Assembly: GCF_900460245.1 (NCBI RefSeq)
Contig: NZ_UHIP01000001.1
Location: forward strand, 744,001 to 808,000
Source of the DNA: Vibrio fluvialis
GTDB taxonomy: Bacteria; Pseudomonadota; Gammaproteobacteria; Enterobacterales; Vibrionaceae
Direction: 5' to 3'
Length of the DNA: 64,000 nt
The notes beneath the pieces were generated by a model. The model was not told the DNA's origin. It saw only the letters and a list, made by a program, of their open reading frames with translations, and searched no databases. Position numbers and translations under genes: made by a program. Position 1 is the first letter of the stretch, and each line of letters starts with the position of its first letter. Shown piece after piece: positions 61,065-64,000 of this stretch.

Positions 61065-62066
61065 TCAGAATTCTTCGGTATCAATTTCCTTTTGTGTCGC
61101 GGCGTTGTAACGTGGGCCGGCAACATTGGCGGAGTGAATCATCTCGCTCAGCGCCGATACAATCTCTGCGCTGAGCGACTGCTCGCTGGCCGCGATGTTC
61201 TCAGCCAGATGCGCCAGATTGGTGGTGCCCGGAATCGAAACCAGTTCCACGGGCTGGCTGTTCAGCCAGCTCAGTGACAACTGGGCCAGGTTCATCTCCA
61301 ATAAACCGGCCTGTTGCCACTCCTCAAGTTGCGCTTGCAGTCCTTCAATCAGTGCCAGGTTGTGAGCAAAATTGCTCTCATCAAAGCGTGGCATAGCGCG
61401 GCGAATGTCTTTCTCTGTGAACGCGTCGGTGCTTTTCAGCGTGCCGGTGAGCATGCCGCGGCCAAGCGGGCTGAACGCCACCAGTGTGGTGTCGAGTTCG
61501 CGGCAGGCATCAAGCAGGGCAATTTCCGGATTGCGCGTCCAGAGTGAGTATTCGGACTGCACCGCGGCAATCGGATGCACCGAGTGCGCTTTGCGCAGCG
61601 TCTGCGCTGAGACTTCAGACAGACCGATTTCGCGAATCTTACCTTCGTCCACCAAGCGACTCAGCTCACCGACGGTCTCTTCAATCGGAATCACTTTGTC
61701 CCAGCGGTGCAGGTAGTACAGATCGATCACATCGGTGTTGAGGCGGCGTAAGCTCGCTTCACACTGCTGGCGAATTAGCGCCGGATCGCCGCTGATGCGT
61801 TTTTTGCCCTGTGCATCCATATACATGCCGCACTTACTGGCGAGCAGAAACTCGCGGCGACGGTGCATGACTGCGCGGCCAAGCAACGACTCGTTGGCTC
61901 CCGCACCGTACAACGTCGCGGTATCGAGATGGTCGTACCCTAAATCCAGCGCCTGATTAAGAAGCTGTGCTGCCTGTTTTTCCGGTGTCGCCGGACCGTA
62001 GGCATGTGAGAGATTCATACAGCCTAATCCGACGGCGCGACTGGTGAGTTGTCCGATGCGTTTCAT
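61065..62066 (-). CDS. Aldo/keto reductase
   Basis: 333-residue NADPH-type (beta/alpha)8 oxidoreductase. The tetrad is visible: Asp and Tyr in HLDTATLYGAG, Lys in LLASKCG, His in YYLHRWD; SIPGTTNLAHLAEN is the cofactor region. It resembles the YakC-like/AKR13 branch. It lies 4 bases after ligC, so it belongs to the catabolic operon. It has no place in the textbook protocatechuate 4,5-pathway; it may reduce an aldehyde intermediate or an aromatic aldehyde precursor. Confidence 0.9.
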   Translation of the reverse strand: MKRIGQLTSRAVGLGCMNLSHAYGPATPEKQAAQLLNQALDLGYDHLDTATLYGAGANESLLGRAVMHRRREFLLASKCGMYMDAQGKKRISGDPALIRQQCEASLRRLNTDVIDLYYLHRWDKVIPIEETVGELSRLVDEGKIREIGLSEVSAQTLRKAHSVHPIAAVQSEYSLWTRNPEIALLDACRELDTTLVAFSPLGRGMLTGTLKSTDAFTEKDIRRAMPRFDESNFAHNLALIEGLQAQLEEWQQAGLLEMNLAQLSLSWLNSQPVELVSIPGTTNLAHLAENIAASEQSLSAEIVSALSEMIHSANVAGPRYNAATQKEIDTEEF

Positions 62067-62070
62067 AACC

Positions 62071-63024
62071 TTACCCGTTGTTTTCCAGCAGCTGTTCGAG
62101 TTTGTGCAGCGTCTCCATCGCGCTCAGGCATTGCAGCACGGACGAGTTTGGCTCGCGCTTTTCACGGATGGCGGCGATGAATTCACGGTCAATCAGTTCG
62201 ATACCGTTGTTGGATACCGCAACGCCTGACAGGTCAATCGGGTTTTCGTAGCCGTCATACAGGTCGTCGTAGCGCGCCAGATAGGTGCCTTCTTCACAGA
62301 TGTAGCGGAAGAACGTGCCGAACGGGCCGTCGTTGTTGAACGACAGCGACAGCGTACACAACGCGCCGGATGGCACTTTCATGCCGATGCTCATGTCCAT
62401 CGCGATACCGAGTTGCGGATGAATCGGTCCCTGCATGGCTTGTAGCTGGCTGGCAGATTCGCCGGTCTGATACTGGAACAGGTCGACCGTATGGCAAGCG
62501 TGGTGCCACAGCAGGTGATCCGTCCAGGTACGCGCTTCGCCTTTGGCGTTGGTGTTGGTGCGGCGGAAGAAATAAGTCTGAACATCCATTTGCTGAATGT
62601 GCAGTTCACCCGCGGCAATTTTATTGTGAATCCACTGATGGCTCGGATTGAAGCGGCGAGTGTGACCGGCCACGGCCACCAGACCGGTGCGCTGCTGAGT
62701 TTCCACCAAACGGCGTGCATCTTCGATGTTGTCGGCCATCGGAATCTCAACCAGTACGTGTTTGCCTGCTTCGAGACATTCAATCGCCTGACTGGCATGC
62801 AGATGGGTTGGCGTTGCCAGAATCACCGCATCCACATTGTCGAGTTTCAGTGCTTCGCTCAGGCTGTCGCTGATCACCGCGTGTGGATATTGTTTGCCGA
62901 ACGCCGTCATTTTATCGACTTCGCTACCCACCAGCGCGGTGACCTGAACATCATCAATCTGGCTGAGTGCTTCAAGGTGTTTGGTTCCAAAAGCTCCAGA
63001 GGCACCAACGACACAAATATTCAT
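62071..63024 (-). CDS. ligC: 4-carboxy-2-hydroxymuconate-6-semialdehyde dehydrogenase (LigC-like)
   Basis: 317-residue Gfo/Idh/MocA-family dehydrogenase. It would oxidise the ring-cleavage product of protocatechuate (as its hemiacetal) to 2-pyrone-4,6-dicarboxylate. Rossmann motif GASGAFGTKHL. Long stretches agree with Sphingobium LigC as I remember it: VGHTRRFNPSHQ-like (AGHTRRFNPSHQW), HNKIAAGEL.IQQMDVQTYFFRR, WTDHLLWHHACHTVDLF, CTLSLSFNNDGPFGTFFRYI. This is the clearest marker that the cluster is a protocatechuate 4,5-cleavage pathway. Confidence 0.9.
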   Translation of the reverse strand: MNICVVGASGAFGTKHLEALSQIDDVQVTALVGSEVDKMTAFGKQYPHAVISDSLSEALKLDNVDAVILATPTHLHASQAIECLEAGKHVLVEIPMADNIEDARRLVETQQRTGLVAVAGHTRRFNPSHQWIHNKIAAGELHIQQMDVQTYFFRRTNTNAKGEARTWTDHLLWHHACHTVDLFQYQTGESASQLQAMQGPIHPQLGIAMDMSIGMKVPSGALCTLSLSFNNDGPFGTFFRYICEEGTYLARYDDLYDGYENPIDLSGVAVSNNGIELIDREFIAAIREKREPNSSVLQCLSAMETLHKLEQLLENNG

Positions 63025-63048
63025 ACTTCTTCCTTTTTATAATGTGGT

Positions 63049-63543
63049 TTAAACACGGCGGCTGACCGCAATCTGATGGGGTGAGACTTCCAGTGATTTC
63101 AGCATATCCAGCATCGCTTCGGTCTGAGTGCTGGCAATCGCCAGTTCACTGCCATCGACTTGCAGCTGGCCGTCGAGGTAAATGGCCTGCGAATCCTCGA
63201 CCCCTTGTTTGAGCTGAGATTTGTCGTCGCCGTGAGTGCGTAAATCCGCGACGATCTGACCGGGTTGAATGTGGCTTTTCAGCTCCTTCAGCCAAGGCGA
63301 TAAGTCTTGTTCACTGTCTGAAAGCAGCACCAGATGGGCGCTGTGCATGGCATCCGCGACAGAAAAGCAGCCCTGGACGCCACAGAAAATAAACCGTTCC
63401 AACTGGGCTTTGCAGGTGTCGTCCTGCAACGCATTCGGGTCGAAGGCGGTAATGATGCGGTCGGGGCGATTGAGCCCAAGCTTCAGCATGCGTTCTGCGG
63501 TGTGACCAAAACCGATGAAGGCCAGTCGCGATATCTTTGGCAT
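63049..63543 (-). CDS. Stand-alone Rossmann-domain protein, half of a 6PGDH/3-HIBADH-like dehydrogenase
   Basis: 164 residues with an N-terminal NAD-binding fold: RLAFIGFGHTAERMLKLGL, then acidic ITAFDPN which suggests NAD rather than NADP. It resembles the N-terminal half of the phosphogluconate/3-hydroxyisobutyrate dehydrogenase superfamily (DUF1932-type relatives) but stops where the all-helical C-terminal catalytic domain should begin. No remnant of that domain follows, since ligC starts 25 bases later. AAGGA site 6 bases before the ATG at 63543. First structural gene after lysR. Function unknown. Confidence 0.7.
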   Translation of the reverse strand: MPKISRLAFIGFGHTAERMLKLGLNRPDRIITAFDPNALQDDTCKAQLERFIFCGVQGCFSVADAMHSAHLVLLSDSEQDLSPWLKELKSHIQPGQIVADLRTHGDDKSQLKQGVEDSQAIYLDGQLQVDGSELAIASTQTEAMLDMLKSLEVSPHQIAVSRRV

Positions 63544-63645
63544 ACACAGTCCTTGAATCAAAATTATGTTAATGGAGTGTATTGAAAACTTTTCGTTGAT
63601 AGAAAAGTTAGCAAACTGTTAAGAAGGGGGATAATTAGAATTTAG

Positions 63646-63676
63646 TATTGGCTATTCAAATTTTGAATAGCCAATA
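63646..63676. promoter_or_regulatory. 31-bp palindrome with extra half-site, candidate LysR-type operator
   Basis: TATTGGCTATTCAA and TTGAATAGCCAATA are perfect 14-base arms around ATT. GAATAGCCAATA is echoed 14 bases further on by GGATAGCCTATA (63679-63690). The core TTCAAATTTTGAA fits T-N11-A, the LysR-type box. It sits about 22 bases after the lysR stop and 100 bases before the first catabolic gene. Confidence 0.6.
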
Positions 63677-63698
63677 GTGGATAGCCTATATCAATTTC

Positions 63699-64000
63699 TT
63701 ATAGCTTGATCAGGGAAAGACCGATTTTCCGAATGGTATCAATGAAGGCTTCTTGCGCTGTCGTGCCGCGCCAGCTTTTACGAATCGTGATGCCGATGGC
63801 GCGCTTTTGCTGCTCGGTATCATACGGGATGATTTCAAACGCACCGTCGCTCAGTTCACGGTGCACCTGATGCTTGGGCAGCATGGTCAGTTTGTCGCTG
63901 CCGACCACAATTTCGCGCACCAGCATCTGCGAACTGGCTTCAATGATTTGCTGCGGCAGCACGTGCTCCTTAGTGGTAAAGAGTTGTTCGAACATGGTTC
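63699..64000 (-). CDS. LysR-type transcriptional regulator, C-terminal part
   Basis: About 100 residues of the effector-binding domain are visible; the gene continues beyond the window end, so the internal ATG at 63995 is not the start. QMLVREIVVGSDKLTMLPKHQVHREL and the late ITIRKSWRGTTAQEAFIDTIR segment fit the LysR substrate-binding fold (the LPRxLV and R-S-W parts). It is encoded upstream of, and on the same strand as, the catabolic genes, so it is the likely activator responding to a pathway aromatic or 2-pyrone. Confidence 0.8.
   Translation of the reverse strand, partial: TMFEQLFTTKEHVLPQQIIEASSQMLVREIVVGSDKLTMLPKHQVHRELSDGAFEIIPYDTEQQKRAIGITIRKSWRGTTAQEAFIDTIRKIGLSLIKL

Overview
The window looks like a piece of the large chromosome of a Vibrio. 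The gene order from pgm through gltA, sdhCDAB, sucABCD, znu, feo, argS, flhAFG-fliA-che, ccm, sodB and grxD to topB is, as I recall it, the conserved order of Vibrio cholerae and relatives. The proteins match that genus: a ParC/ParP polar chemotaxis pair, an Fe superoxide dismutase and a VC2046/SO_2500 family protein. The base composition looks close to balanced, which would suit the V. fluvialis/V. furnissii side of the genus, but I cannot fix the species.

Layout. 1-2.2 kb: end of phosphoglucomutase, a DUF1853 gene and a Nif3-like gene. 2.3-13.5 kb: TCA cycle block, with gltA divergent from sdhCDAB-sucABCD. 13.6-16.1 kb: zinc uptake znuBC and znuA, divergent around a clear Zur palindrome. 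16.3-19.65 kb: a 1116-residue membrane-spanning AraC-type regulator with a dead kinase-like middle. 19.65-20.3 kb: a gene-free stretch full of hairpins, then FNR/CRP-like and Fur-like sites before feoABC (20.3-23.1 kb). 23.1-29.6 kb: HIT protein, argS, yecM, an M16 protease and sixA. 29.7-42.5 kb: a sigma-54-type promoter followed by flhA, flhF, flhG, fliA, cheY, cheZ, cheA, cheB, parC, parP, cheW and a DUF2802 gene. 42.7-49.7 kb: complete cytochrome c maturation set ccmABCDEFGHI. 49.8-55.4 kb: mlaA, a catalytically dead SDR, the VC2046-family gene, sodB, grxD and topB.

55.4-64.0 kb: an accessory catabolic cluster, all on the minus strand. In transcription order: a LysR-type regulator (cut by the window end), a lone Rossmann-domain protein, a LigC-like 4-carboxy-2-hydroxymuconate-6-semialdehyde dehydrogenase, an aldo/keto reductase, a three-part TRAP transporter, PobA (4-hydroxybenzoate 3-monooxygenase) and a fused class III extradiol dioxygenase of the GalA/DesB/LigAB family. 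Together they read as uptake of an aromatic acid, hydroxylation to protocatechuate, 4,5-cleavage and oxidation to 2-pyrone-4,6-dicarboxylate. The later enzymes (LigI, LigJ, LigK) are not in the window.

Most notable: (1) cheY carries what looks like a 4-bp insertion that replaces its last helix with about 32 unrelated residues; (2) the meta-cleavage cluster pairs a gallate-dioxygenase-like fused enzyme with LigC, which only protocatechuate cleavage would need; (3) a 31-bp near-perfect palindrome with an extra half-site lies between lysR and the catabolic genes; (4) the hairpin-rich gap before feoABC and the pseudokinase-AraC regulator beside it.
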